Shown: in pieces, positions 1 through 12,087 of the stretch
How the letters are laid out: every line of letters starts with the position of its first letter
How positions within the stretch are numbered: position 1 is the first letter of the stretch
Assembly: GCF_000002425.4 (NCBI RefSeq)
Contig: NC_037270.1
Coordinates: 12,693,106-12,757,105 of the forward strand
Length of the DNA: 64,000 bases
Direction of reading: 5' to 3'
Source: Physcomitrium patens
Taxonomy: Eukaryota > Streptophyta > Bryopsida > Funariales > Funariaceae
The notes under the pieces: model-generated
What the model was told of the DNA's origin: nothing
Database searches by the model: none
The model's input: the letters and a program-made list of their open reading frames with translations, nothing else
Made by a program: the position numbers and the translations under genes

Positions 1-483
1 GAAATATCCTAAAAAAATTCTAATCAAATCCTAAATAAATATTAGAAAAATTCTAATTAAATCTTAAACAAATTCTAATCAAATTCTATAGTAGATTGAA
101 ACCTCTATAAATAAAAATTAAAAAATTAATTTTAACTCAAATTTTGCATATCTCTCAATAACTAAGCTGATAATAAGGACAAATTATTTTAAGAAAATCG
201 AATTTACCAAATAGAAGACAAATCCTAAAATCTGCTTAGATATTAGTTAGCCTTCTTCTTCAATCTTGATGCTAATCTTTCAAAGCCAAAATCTCTTAAT
301 TCCACCATTAAATACCTCTCAAATTTCACATATATATTAAAAATCAAGTCTATTACTTATATATATAAATTTTATTTCAATCCAACTAGTAGATTGCTAA
401 ATATCTTAGAAATCCTCACTAACCTTCAAAACTTTATTTTTGAGATCTTAATCCACTTGAACTTCAATAACGTTTAATCTAAC
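1..483 (-). repeat. Antisense LTR fragment, first of three pieces
   Basis: This AT-rich stretch reads as the reverse complement of the LTR at 484-2085. The block around 430-480 matches the complement of about 1110-1170, and the opening AAATTCTAATC-like repeats match the complement of the GATTTAGG-like repeats near 1520-1800. The same antisense LTR continues at 2086-2498 and 18479-18698, so two later insertions split it. No gene is visible. Confidence 0.6.
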
Positions 484-2085
484 TGTTGGCATGATGTAAT
501 AAGGATAATGAATGAAAGAAAAAAAATATATTCTAGAATATCTCATTTTAAAATATTATAGCAAATTATCTTTAAAATATAGATAATAGTCAAAAAGATA
601 GTAAACAAAAAACTTTTAATGCTTCTTTTTTACAAAATAGACTTCTATTTACTTTGTAGGACCATAAATAATCCAAAAAAAAGTAGATTGAAAAATTAAT
701 TAATATAAGCATATGTAGGAAGGATTTAAGAGAATATTTTAGTAAAATTTACCTCAAGAAGCCAAGAATCGATACCCAAAGAGGACCACTTGTCAATTTG
801 GATTGAAATCAAATCTTAAGGCATAAAATCATGCATCTATGGCAACTCAAGAGTTCTTTCGTAGATTGGAGAGTAGAAATTGACAAAAAACTTGCAAAGA
901 GATTTTTAGGCATTAGCTTTATATCAATTGATTTAATATTCAATTTCACAAGGATTTTTAAAGTTAATAATATTCTTGATTGGTTTAGATTTTAATACAT
1001 AAAACTATGTTTAAATATTTGAAAGTTTCTTGAGTTTTGTGGTATGTATATAAGTAAATTTTGAATAGAATTTTGATGGAATAGTTATAAATTTATTTGC
1101 AAATTTTGAGATCAATCAAAATAATAGATCAAAGTGTGTAAAGGTTTTTGTGGGTTGAGGTCTCAAAAATTGGAATTTGAAGGTCAATGAATATTTCTAA
1201 GATTTCTAGAAATTTGCTAATTGGATTGAAGTGAAACTTATGTATATGAGTAGTAGACTTATTTTTCTATATGTATGTGAATTTTGAGATCAATTAAACG
1301 ATGTAAAATAGGAATATTAGTACTAGAAGATCAACATCTAGGTTGGAAAAGGAGGCCAGATAATACCAAAGAAAATTTTAGGATTTTTCTTTCATTTGGT
1401 AAGTAAAATTATCTTCAAATTTTTTATAATTTTTTTTATCTAAGAAGTTGAGAGGTTTGTAAATTTTTAAGTAAGATCAATAATTTAATCAATAGATATT
1501 GGGATTCTAATCTATCTTAGGATTAATTTGAATTGATTAGATTTTGGTTAGGATTTGATTTATGATTTAGGATTTCTCTAAGATTTGGTTTAAGATTTAG
1601 GATTTGTTTAGAGCTTAGGATTTTTCTAGGATTTATTGTAGGATTTAGGATTTGTCTAATATTTGATTTAGGATTTAAAATTTATCTAAGATTCAATTTA
1701 GGATTTAGGATTTAGTTAGGATTTGATCTAAGATTTTGTTAAGATCCATTAGGTTTTTAATTGAGATTAAAATAGAATTTAATTAGAATTTATTTAATAT
1801 TTATTTAATATTTCTTTAAGATTTCTTATAAATTTCTTTTGGATTTCTTTAAAAAAAATTTAAAATCTATTTATTATTTCTTAATGATTTCTTTATGTTT
1901 TTTTTGTAATTTATTTAATATTTATTTTAGATTTGATTAAATCTTGATTGACATTATTAATATTTAATTGGAGTTTTTTTAGGATTCTATTAGAATTGTT
2001 AACATCTTGTTGTTGCAATTTCTCTTCTACCTTCTATAGCCAAGTATCCGATACATTCTCAAGTAAGACTTTATGTAATATGACA
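484..2085 (+). repeat. Solo LTR, TGTTG type, sense orientation
   Basis: A 1.6-kb AT-rich block starts TGTTGGCATG and ends AATATGACA, close to the ends of other LTRs in this window. It sits inside an antisense copy of the same family, whose sequence resumes at 2086. It contains a degenerate tandem array (about 1510-1760). No internal retroelement region or coding capacity is seen, so it is read as a solo LTR. No clean target duplication was found, so the ends may be off by a few bases. Confidence 0.6.
1510..1760 (+). repeat. Degenerate tandem repeat of GATTTAGGATTTG-like units
   Basis: Many imperfect copies of a 12-24 base motif (GGATTTAGGATTTGTCTAA-like) follow one another inside the LTR. 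They resemble the plant telomere motif TTTAGGG only superficially and are not telomeric. Complementary units occur at 1-90 in the antisense copy. Confidence 0.6.
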
Positions 2086-2498
2086 CCATTTGATCATACT
2101 CAAACTTACAACATGTAATAAAGATAAGTATTATCACAAATCTATAACTTATCATCTATAGATCTACTATCAAACTTACAGAATTCTTTCAAATTTAAAT
2201 TATTTTTTTATTTTACAAAAAAAAAATTACCAAAAATAACCTTGATTTTGCAAAGCTCTCATAAAGTTATTTCAAATTAAAATTATCCAAATTCAATACT
2301 CAAAAAAATCCTATGAATTCTCCCCTCAAATCCCACTCTTTGATTTGTAAAAAAAAATCCTAAGTTGCCATAGGTGCCCAATTTTGTGTCTTGGAATATG
2401 ATTTCGACCTTCATTGACAATCAAGCTTTTTTAGATATCAATTCTTATTTTCTTAAGGTAATTTTTACTAGAATCAACTCCTAACTTCCTTGTATATA
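2086..2498 (-). repeat. Antisense LTR, middle piece
   Basis: This continues the antisense LTR of 1-483. The block 2360-2498 matches the complement of about 700-860 of the sense LTR, including the segment with TTGCCATAG. It is cut at 2498 by Tat-A, and the sequence resumes at 18479 after the 5-base duplication atata. Confidence 0.6.
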
Positions 2499-3243
2499 TG
2501 TAGAATAGATATTAGTTTGTTTCTATAAGATATTGGTAAAATAGACTAATAGTCCATAGAATATTCAGTTCAGGAGGACGGATGATTGATTTAGTTATTA
2601 AAAGCGGTTAATTACAGGATTACGATTAGAATCTAGAAATTAAGAGGAATTATATAGGAGTTGTAGAAGTTTATTGGGGGGCCAGATTGTGATAGTCATG
2701 AGCTAGGGTAAGCTTGGTGTTACCTCTTTGTTTCTTTGTTTTCTTTCTTGTTGAAGAGTAATGGATAGTTTTTGAATACTGAGAAGTGAGTTTGTGGAAT
2801 AAATCAAAGATTGATTTATGAGTTATTGATTATGTAATTGGAGTATTAAGTGATTGAATTATATGAGGAGTTATTGAAAGATTATGATTGTTGTTTATTG
2901 AGAGTTATGTGTGTTTGGACAAAAGAAGTTGGTGATTACAAAAACTCTATGAATTCAGATTGGTTGGAGTGAAATCTGTTATTCCTAGTATTGGATGGAA
3001 ATTATTATGTTTTAAGTGGTCTTTCGAGACTGCAAGGTTACACACTCTTGTTATCAGTTGATGAAGGAGTATTATTACTGGGAGAAAATATTGTAATGTT
3101 TCTTAGTATTTTAGTGGTTTGAAATGCAGTTAATTGTGTGACCCTAATAAGTAAAACTTATGCACTTAGTCTTTCCCTATGTTTGAATTCCCTTATACAA
3201 ATTTATTCTGAAAGGAATTGTAGAATAAATAAAACGATAATCA
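2499..3243 (+). repeat. 5' LTR of Tat-A
   Basis: This pairs with 16385-18478. Both copies begin TGTAGAATAGATATTAGTT and run together to the AAAACGATAATCA end. The left flank atata (2494-2498) is repeated after the 3' LTR. Confidence 0.85.
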
Positions 3244-4652
3244 GTGGATATCCACGTAGTTATCCACGGATATTAGAAATAGTGGCCAATTCCAATGCCA
3301 ATATTCACGGGCCAATTAATGTCACTTCATTGCAAGTCATATCACCGAACGTGACAACAGCGTATGTTCCATATTTTTCGTATCAACAATAAGTATTAAC
3401 TTCGATAGAGTTACTATTAATACCAGCCCAAAAAGATTTCAATGAAACCTTATTATTGAATCTGACGAAGAAAATGGAAGAAATGGTCGTTAATATGGCC
3501 TAAGATAAGGAGAAGAGGCACAAGCCTACTAATACTAGGACCAATGTATGGTGCAGTAATTGTAAGGGTCATGGTCATTTGGTAACAGAATGCCCTTCAT
3601 CCTCACAAATGATGGGTCAATGTACATTTTGCAAAGGAAAGCATTTCACAGTTAATTATTGGAATTGGCAAAGGCAACAATAATTCAGTAATCAAACCAT
3701 AATCCCACCAACTCACTTGGACGTCAATAAAGTTCAAACAAAAAATACATTTGGATGGAATGGAAATCGATCTAATCGACAAAATTGAGCATTCCATAAC
3801 TTTCAAAGTTCCAATTTTAATCAAGGGTCTACATCAAACTCTCAAACCTATGGGAAGGAGCATCAGAGATATTAGCAATATGCTCGACCGCATCATCGAA
3901 CCAAGTATCCTTCATACCAACGGGACAACCAAGATCATTTTCTAATCCTACACGAATAAGCCTAGTAGGTATATACCGATGGAGACACTCAATATGCCTG
4001 ATGGGGGTGTAAGAAGACCACTTCATTGTTTTCGTTGCAGACAGATTGGTCATTATGCTAATAAATGTTCCAATCCCAGAGCCAGTGACGATTAGAGCAA
4101 GTCTATGGGAATTGCAAGCAGTTGGGACATACTTATCAGCAATGTAATGCTTCATTCAATTTCAATAATTGGGATCTGCAGATCCAAAACTAAAGAAAAA
4201 TAGAGGAGATAAATTAAGGTCCTCAAGATTCTCCGATAAATTAGGTGGAATGTGTCCAAGCCATTTTTACTAGGAGTCAGCAAAAAAAAAAAGGATCAAT
4301 TCAATATTTGGGTGAACTTGATGTGAAGGGCCAATTTGACCCAATTATAGAAACATCCAATCTAGATCCTATTATGGGCCTCTTATCTAGTATGAGACCT
4401 GACTTGGTTGGACAACCCAATGAGGTCCTGATTATGGAGGCTTCGATTCCATTTCAAGCTATTTCGTTCTCTATGTAATTTCAAAAAACGTCCTATCTGT
4501 TGAAAGATCCTCTCAAGGGTGCAAATTCCAAAGAAGCTCTGGCTATTGTTCCAATTCCAAGTCTAGGATGGAAGAATATCTTACCTCTCGGAGTTAAACT
4601 CAACCCAATGAAAAGAAAGGGGGTATTGGAAATTACCTTAAATATGGAACCT
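3244..4652 (+). pseudogene. Tat-A gag region (fossil)
   Basis: Nucleotide and protein similarity to Tat-B gag (about 6740-8090) is obvious throughout. Zinc-knuckle residues of the C-X2-C-X4-H-X4-C type are recognisable near 3550-3600 and 4020-4080. The family role is the nucleocapsid part of a virus-like particle. The region ends abruptly at 4652, where Tat-B is inserted, and the sequence picks up again at 14629. It is broken. Confidence 0.8.
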
Positions 4653-5421
4653 TGTAGAATAAGTAGTTATTTGCTGAATTGTAGATACTTAGTTTATAGT
4701 GTAAACAGGGATAGATGACTGTTGAAAAGATAGTTCAGTAGGTAAAATGGATGAATAGTTAAGAAAAGCAGTTTTCATTAGAGATGTAGCAGTTGGTATC
4801 TCGTGGTAGCATAAGGAGGATGGGAGAGAGGAAGTAAGGGCCAGACTGTGATAGTATGAGCTGGGATAAGCTTAGTGCTGTCTCTTGTTTTTTTGTTTTG
4901 TTGTTTAAAGTTCTGAATACTGTGAAAAGAATTCATGGAATAAATCAGGGAAATGATTTATGAGATATTGGATGTGTAACTGAAGTATTGTGTGATTGAA
5001 GGAGAGAAATTTGGAAGTTGTTATCAGATTCTATGAAGATTGGTTATAACTGGAAGATTATGATCGTGGTTAATTGAAAATTGTGTGTATTCGGACCAAG
5101 GAAATCTGGGAAAACAGAAATTATGTAAAGTCAGATTAATTGAGTAAGATTGGTTATTCCTAGTGTTGGATGGAATTTATGTGTTTTGTGTGGACTTTTG
5201 AAACAGTGCAAATTGCATTTAGTGGTTATCAGTTAATGAAAGGATTTCATTAGCAGGAAAAAGTCTTGTAGTGTTTCTTCGCTGTTTTAAGTAGTGCGGA
5301 ATACAGTTAATTGTGTGACCCTAATGTGTAAGCTCATGCGGTATTCTTTCCCTGTCTTCGAATTCTCCTATACAGGTTTACTCTGATTAGATTAGTTAGA
5401 GTAAGTAAAACGACAATTACA
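4653..5421 (+). repeat. 5' LTR of Tat-B
   Basis: It starts TGTAGAATAAG, ends CGACAATTACA, and is 769 bases, the same length as the 3' copy. It is preceded by target duplication aacct. Confidence 0.93.
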
Positions 5422-5424
5422 TTT

Positions 5425-5442
5425 TGGCGCCACTGCCGGGGA
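5425..5442 (+). other. Primer binding site, tRNA-Asp type
   Basis: TGGCGCCACTGCCGGGGA begins three bases after the 5' LTR. It closely resembles the complement of the 3' end of plant tRNA-Asp (TGGCGCCGTTGCCGGGGA), the primer typical of Athila-type and some other plant gypsy elements. The tRNA assignment is from memory of that sequence. Confidence 0.8.
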
Positions 5443-5533
5443 AATTGATAATAGCATGGAGTGTTAGGTATTAACTGCCGGTTGAAGTAGATGGGAAATA
5501 GGTAGTAGTCGCAGAAGAATATAATGAAAGAGT

Positions 5534-7926
5534 ATGGTTATTAAGAATGAGAACTTAATAGTAAAGAAAATACGCCAGTCAAGAGAAAGAATAGAGAGAT
5601 CGCAAGCAAGAAATTTGTTGCGAAACAAGCAACAAAGAAAGTTAAAAAGGAATCATAGACAAAGCTGGATTAAGCCATGGTTGCATGCCTGTCGTCATAT
5701 TCGAGCATACCCAGAAGCTAATCGACATCTAATATTTCAGAAGTATATACCGTTAGAAAAATTGCCAAGAGCACTTGTGGAAAATTTGGTCAATAGGCCA
5801 GGGTTTCTTCTGAGACCGTTAACTAAGAGTGGGAGAATCACAGAAGAGTTGGGTACTCCATTGGGTACGTTTCAATAGCGAAAACTACCAATTCCGTCAA
5901 AACTGGTTCCATAGAGTGGCATAAATTATTGGTCAATAAGGGCCAATTGAGTGTGTTGTAAAATCCGTCATTCTCACCTCCTATTCAACCAATAAACTTG
6001 TTCAAGGATAATAATAGCAAATTGAGCAGGGTAGAAAGTTTAGAAAATATATTTGGGAGAGACGCAGACTATATTAACAAACGATTAAGTATCACATTGT
6101 CAAATTCAATGACGAAGGGAGGTCCAGCGGTTCCCATAGCAGTACAAATGGGTACTTTGAGTGATCGCACAACTAGCGTGGCTCCATTACCTACTTTTAG
6201 GGACTTTCCAGGTGTGGATCCAGATCAACATTTGTCGCAGTTTTTGACAGCATGTGTCGCCAATAATGGAAGAACCAAGGATATTTGGTTACGATGGTTG
6301 CCAGCAACCTTAAAGGATACGGCATTTGAATGGTATAATCGTCAACCAGTTGATCAATTTTCGAACTGGGAATCATTGAAGAATGCATTTTTGACCCATT
6401 TTTGACCAATTGGTTTTGAAGACCGTCTTCGAAGAAGGTTAATGAACAGCAAAATGATCCTAGGAGAGGCGGTGGAATCGTACTATGGCCGAGTGGCTGA
6501 TACACTTAATAAGTGGCTGAACCACTAAATACCGGAGGTATTTATATTATCTATATTAATAAATGATTTTCACCCACCAGAGCTAAAAATGTTTATGAAA
6601 GAAGCTCAACCAGTTATGGTATCTGCATCCCTTGATAGAGCCAAGGTTTGAGAAGAATGCCATTATGATCAGTTTTTAACTGCGAGTGCCACGATGATAC
6701 CAGTTCAAAGCAATTATCAATATCCGGCTTTGAACGGATCAGTGGATAGTTATCTACAGATGATCAAAATAGTAGCCCATTCAAGTGCCAATACTCAAGG
6801 GCCAGTTAATATTACCCCATTGCAAGCTTTACCACCGCAATTCACAACAGCGTATGCTCTATATTTTCCATATCAAACACAAGAGTCAACTTTGGCAGAA
6901 AAACAAATAATATCAACTTCAAAAGATTCCAATGAAGCCTTGTTATTGAACTTGATGAAGAAAATGGACGAAATGGCCGTTAATATGGCCAAAGATAAGG
7001 AGAAGAGGCAAAAGCCAACCAATACTAGGACCAATGTATGGTATAGTAATTGTCAGGGCCACGGTCATTTGGTAACAGAATGTCCGTCACCTTCACAAGT
7101 GTTGGATAAATGTACATTTTGTGGAGGCAAGCACTTAACCACTAATTATTGGAATTTGCAAAGACAACAACAATTCAGTAATCCGACCATGATTCCACCA
7201 ATTCCATGGGATGTCAATCAAGTTCAAACAGGAAATACGTTTGGATGGCATGGAAATCGATCTAACTGACAAAATCGAGCAGTCAATCATTTTCAGAATT
7301 CCACTTATAATCAGGGGTTTGTATCAAATCCTCAGAACTATGGTAAGGAGCAGCATGGGTATCAGCCATATGCTCCATCAATGCCATTGAACCAAGTACA
7401 ACCGGGACAACCAGGATCATTTTTTCAACCTACATGGAACAAACCTAGTAGGTATATACCAGTGGAGACACCCAATATGCATGATGGGGGTGCAAAAAGG
7501 CCATTGCGTTGTTTTCGTTGTAGACAGATTGGTCATTATGCCAATGAATGTCCCAATGCAAGAGCCAGTGACGATTATGTGTCAGTTTGTGGGAATTGCA
7601 AGCAGTCAGGGCATACGTATCAGCAATGTAATGCTCCATTCAATTTCAATAATCGGGATCAACAGATCCAGAGTCCAAGAAAAATGGATGGGATAAATCG
7701 AGGTCCTCAAGACTCTCCAGTAAATTGGGTGGAATGTGTCCATACCGTTCTTACTAGGAGTCAGCAAAAAGAGAAGGGCCAATCACATCCAATTACGGAT
7801 CCATCCCATTCAAGTCCTGACATTGAAAAAGTCTTGAGCCCTGATTTGGTTGCAAAGCCCAATGAGGTCCCAATTACGGAGTCTTCAATTTTGTCTCAAG
7901 CCAGTCTGTTCCCATCGCAATTCTAA
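5534..7926 (+). pseudogene. Tat-B gag region (fossil)
   Basis: The region opens with a strongly basic segment (5534-5878). A capsid-like domain follows (about 6180-6405) with the retrotransposon-gag pattern of W-LP-TLKD-A-WY and a later W-L-FL-F. The 3' part has a knuckle-like pair near 7050-7140 and two full C-X2-C-X4-H-X4-C zinc knuckles at about 7510-7551 and 7588-7629. Gag forms the particle and binds the element's RNA. The sequence was recognised from domain patterns, and the region is broken. Confidence 0.85.
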
Positions 7927-7941
7927 CAAGCATCATATCCG

Positions 7942-8796
7942 TTGAAAGATCCCCTTCAGAAAGGTAGTCCCAAGGAAGCTCAAGCTGTTGTTTCAACTCC
8001 AAGTCCAGGGCGGCAGAATAATTTACCTCACGGAGTTAAACTCAAACCCATGAAACGGAAGAGGGCATTGAAAATTATCCTAAATATGGAATCCTACAAT
8101 ATTTTAAAGGATTTGGACGCTATTCGGCCTTCAATTTCTATAAAGCAACTTCTAGCAGTCGCACCAGAGTATAGTTCCACCTTGAATTCATCCCTAATAA
8201 GTCATCGGCATCGTAATATGGAAGTTTGTGAAGTTAGTTTAAACCTTGATCTAGGTACACCAACCATTGATGTTTCGATTGATGGTGTTCTTATCTCTGG
8301 CGTCCAGGTAGATGGAGGTTCTAGCGTCAATTTAATGAACGATGATACAATGGATGCTTTAGATTTGGAACAATTAGTCCCCACGACATTGGTATTACGG
8401 ATGGCAGATCATAGCCGAGTTAAGCCAATGGGTATTTTACGGAGTGTTCAAACTATAATTGCAGGTATTACATATGAAATTGACTACATTGTCTTTCGCT
8501 TACAATGTTCAACTTTATTGTACCCTATTTTATTGGGACGACCTTGGCTGTATCAAGCAAAGGCCAAGAACGATTGGGGTTGGGGTACTTTGACAATTGG
8601 TAAGGGTGTAGATAAAATGGTGTTACAAATGTACCCAGTACGCTATCACGGGGAGTCTCAGTTGCCAGTATCTGAATTGACGTTGGACGAAGAGCTTAGC
8701 TCCGAGGATGACACAGAAGTACCGAGTACGGAGGCCAATGTGGAGGCAGCACAGCACCCTAAGGTGGTGTATCAATGTGGAGGTCCAGGGGAGTAG
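7942..8796 (+). pseudogene. Tat-B aspartic protease region (fossil)
   Basis: The retropepsin signature is visible as VQVDGGSSVNLM near 8307-8342, followed by LYPILLGRPWL near 8520-8550, the usual second hallmark of plant gypsy proteases. An acidic linker follows (about 8670-8760) before RT. The protease cuts the Gag-Pol polyprotein in the particle. A matching block lies in Tat-A at about 14640-15335. Confidence 0.85.
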
Positions 8797-8907
8797 TTGA
8801 TATACCCGAAGGATTCGGAAAACTCTGCTTATATTAGTATTGACTGGAAACCTTGGCATGATGTGCACCATGTTAGTGCCCTCTAGACGGGATTTGTTAC
8901 TTCGCAT

Positions 8908-10450
8908 ATGTCAGACATACCAAATAACTTTAAATCACTGCAGGAATTGAAACAGAGTATTGTTGCTAAACCTGTATGTCAAACTACTAACTTAGCGACC
9001 ACGACCAAACCTCGGCTAATTAAGGTCTACGAAGGTATTAAGGAACAAGAGTTGACTTGTTGGACAGACTTTTTCTTACATCATAAATCTGCTTTTGCTT
9101 GGACTTATGATGATCTACAAGGTATCCCTGCTGATGTCTGTGAACATCGTATCATATTGGAAGAAAACGCTAAACCGGTATGCTAGAGGCAACATCGCCT
9201 TAATTCTAAATATTTTCTTATGGTGTAAGAAGAATTGGACAAGCTTCTTGCGATGGGTTTCATTTACCCAGTACCAAATAGTGAGTGGATTTCTCCAATT
9301 GTGATGGTGCCGAAAAAGAATGAAAAAATTTAAATTTGTCAAGATTTCTGGAAACTTAATGCAGCCACCAAGAAAGATTACTTTCCGTTACCATTCATGG
9401 ATAGTATATTGGACGCCGTCGCCAGTCACGAATGCTAATCGTTTCTCGATGGTTTCTCCAGGTATAATCAAGTTCAAATTGCAAAAGAAGACCAGCTCAA
9501 GACAACCTTTACTATGGATTGGAGCACATTTGCTTATCGCGTGATGCCTTTTGGGTTATGTAACGCCCCAGCCACGTTCCAACGCGTGATGACTCAGGCT
9601 TTTCAAGACTATCTCTGGATATTTATGGAGATCTTTTTAGATGACTTTTATACATTTAGTACTAAACAAGATCATCTTCATTGTTTAGGCAAATGTTTGG
9701 CTCAGTGTGCCAAATTTGGAATATCGTTAAATCCGCAGAAGTGCCAATTTGGTGTTCTGTCCGGAAAATTATTGGGCCATATTTTTTCCAGTTGTGGTAT
9801 TGCTACGGATCCTGACAAAGTGCAGCATATCATGAACTTGCCCAGATCGGAGACAGTCTCCGGTGTTCGAGGGTTTGTTGGCCATGTCAGTTATTATCGA
9901 CGATTTATAAGTTCGTTTGCGATTATTTGTCAAGCTTTAACAAACTTACTGAAGAAACCTCTCTCCGATGGTACTAGTCCCCTCTGGACCAAGGAGTGTA
10001 CCATAGCCTTCAAGGTCTTGAAGTCAAAATTGGTCTCTGCACGAATATTGGTGGCTCCTTGTTGGACAAAGTCATTTCATGTATATGTTGATGCATCCAA
10101 TGCTGCTATTGGCTCGGTGTTAAGCCAGAATGATGATAAGGGATTAGATCATCCCATATACTATGTCAGTCGATAATTAGTGGCTGTCGAACGCAACTAT
10201 ACTACTACTGAACGAGAGGCGTTGGATATGATATACTCGGTTCAAAAATTTCGGTACTATTTGCTTAGGTATCTATTTGTATTTTATGTGGATCATGATG
10301 CTCTCAAATATCTGATTAATAAGCCTCAATTGAGTGGGTACATTGCTCACTGGATCTTACTCCTCCAGGAGTTCAATTTTACGGTGGTTGTCAGACTAGG
10401 GAAGCAACATGCGAACGCGGATCATTTATCCCGGTTGTCTGATATTCTCG
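8908..10450 (+). pseudogene. Tat-B reverse transcriptase and RNase H region (fossil)
   Basis: RT landmarks appear in order: the N-terminal segment ending in an IPADVCEH-like motif (9125-9150), MPFGLCNAPATFQR (about 9544-9585), and a palm block with LDD (about 9637-9645). The thumb segment leads into RNase H, with YVDAS near 10085 and the TTEREAL and DHDALKYL motifs at about 10205-10310, ending in HANADHLSRL (about 10410-10438). This order is diagnostic of Ty3/gypsy pol. The region is broken. Confidence 0.9.
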
Positions 10451-10599
10451 ATAACGAGCCTGTTTCCGATGATCTTCCCAACGCTGCATTATTTGTGGTG
10501 GATGTGATATCCCCCGAGTATAGCGAAATTATTCAGTTTCTGACCTTCTATACTTTTCCACCGACTTTCACGGACAAGCTTAAGAAGCGCCTTATTCTG

Positions 10600-11766
10600 A
10601 AGAGTGCCCCATACACGATGATTCGTGATGCTTTGTATAAACAAGGCCGAGATGGTCTTTTACGGTGCTGTATCTTTCCAAGTGAAGTACAGTCGATACT
10701 TACCGGTTGTCATTTGGATAGTTGTGGTGGTCATTTCGCGGGCGACAGCATTGCTCGCAAGGCTTTAATGGCTGGATATTGGTGGCCTACAATGTTTTCT
10801 GATGCCCACTAGTTCATTCGTCGTTGTGATCCTTGTCAACGAATTGGTCGACCTACGGGTATTTCCGCCATGCCATTAGTACTAATCTTGGCCCAGGTCC
10901 TGTTTGAAAAATGGGATATTGATTTTGTTGGTCCCATTGCACCTGCGTCAAAACCTGGTCAAAAGTGGTATATCTTAGTGGCCACAGATTATGTCACCAA
11001 ATAGACAGAGGCGATTGCTACTCGCACCGATAATGCCAGTACGGTGGCAACTTTTCTGTATGAGAATATTATCACTCGCTTTGGGTGTCCCAAGGAATTG
11101 GTCAGCGATCGAGGCACCCATTTCATCAATGCTACCATCGCCGCCTTAATGACCACATATGAGATCAAGCATCGTAAGACCACTCCCTATCATCCTCGTG
11201 CCAATGGACAAACGGAAAAGACCAACGGCATTTTGTGCAAAGTCTTGATTAAGACAATTTCAAGGGCCGGTACTGATTGGGAGACCAAACTCTTTGCAGC
11301 TTTGTGGGCTTATCGTACCGCCTATAAAGTAACTACCCACTCTACTCTGTTCTAATTAGTTTACGGTCAAGAGGCAATTTTACCTATCGAATTGGAGGTT
11401 CCCAGTTTACGTATTACCTTAGACGAACGCCTCAGTGACACCGAGTCATTACACTCTCGGTTGATGAAATTGGAGGAATTGGATGAAATACGGGTTGTCG
11501 CTCTATTCCACATAGAAGCCACTCAAAAACGGAGGAAGAGTTACTATGATAGTAAACTACGGCCAAAGTGTTTTATGCCTAATGATTTGATATTGCTGTA
11601 TGACAGCCGATTCAATCATTTTTTAGGAAAATTTCAAGTTTGCTGGCATGGGCCATATCGCGTAATTGAAGGATTTTCCAATGGGTCTGTTCAATTGGAG
11701 GATTTCACGGGCCATCGTTTCAGTACCTGCATTAATGGGAATCGTTTACGGTTATATAATACCTAA
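10600..11766 (+). pseudogene. Tat-B integrase region (fossil)
   Basis: The zinc-binding H-H/C-C domain is visible as GCHLDSCGGHFAG and CDPCQRIGR at about 10705-10850. The catalytic core follows, with WDIDFVGPI (about 10913), SDRGTHFINA (about 11104) and PYHPRANGQTEKTNG (about 11185-11230), giving the D,D,E triad. The C-terminal part has a WHGPYRVIEGF segment (about 11645-11675) and ends without a chromodomain. Integrase inserts the cDNA into the genome. The region is broken. Confidence 0.88.
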
Positions 11767-12087
11767 AACTCGGGACGGGTTTTATTTCATTTGATGGGAG
11801 GGAATTTCGAATGGACTCAGGAGGGACCTAATTATGGTATAAGGCGTAGAGGCGGCTGCAAGGATATTTAGTTATTACTATTGTGTCAGATGCGAAGAAA
11901 GTGAGAAATGGATAGTATGGGTACCATGTTGTCGTTCTCATCACTAGGTAATAGAATAGGAGTAGGGCTCCTATTAAGGATTATTCTGTGGTGTTATATT
12001 CTGTTGTTGCTTATTTGTGTTTCATTTTAGTGTTTCGGACATACTGGAGAGTCGCATTGACGGTTAGGACCTGTAAGCGTTTGAGTC

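Noticed and set aside
1510-1760. Interstitial telomere repeats (TTTAGGG)
   Set aside because: Units vary in length and sequence (GATTTAGGATTTG-like) with no run of exact TTTAGGG.
6197-9342. Minus-strand open frames across Tat-B (for example 6197-6505, 8623-8907, 9115-9342)
   Set aside because: They are shadows of the plus-strand gag-pol region.
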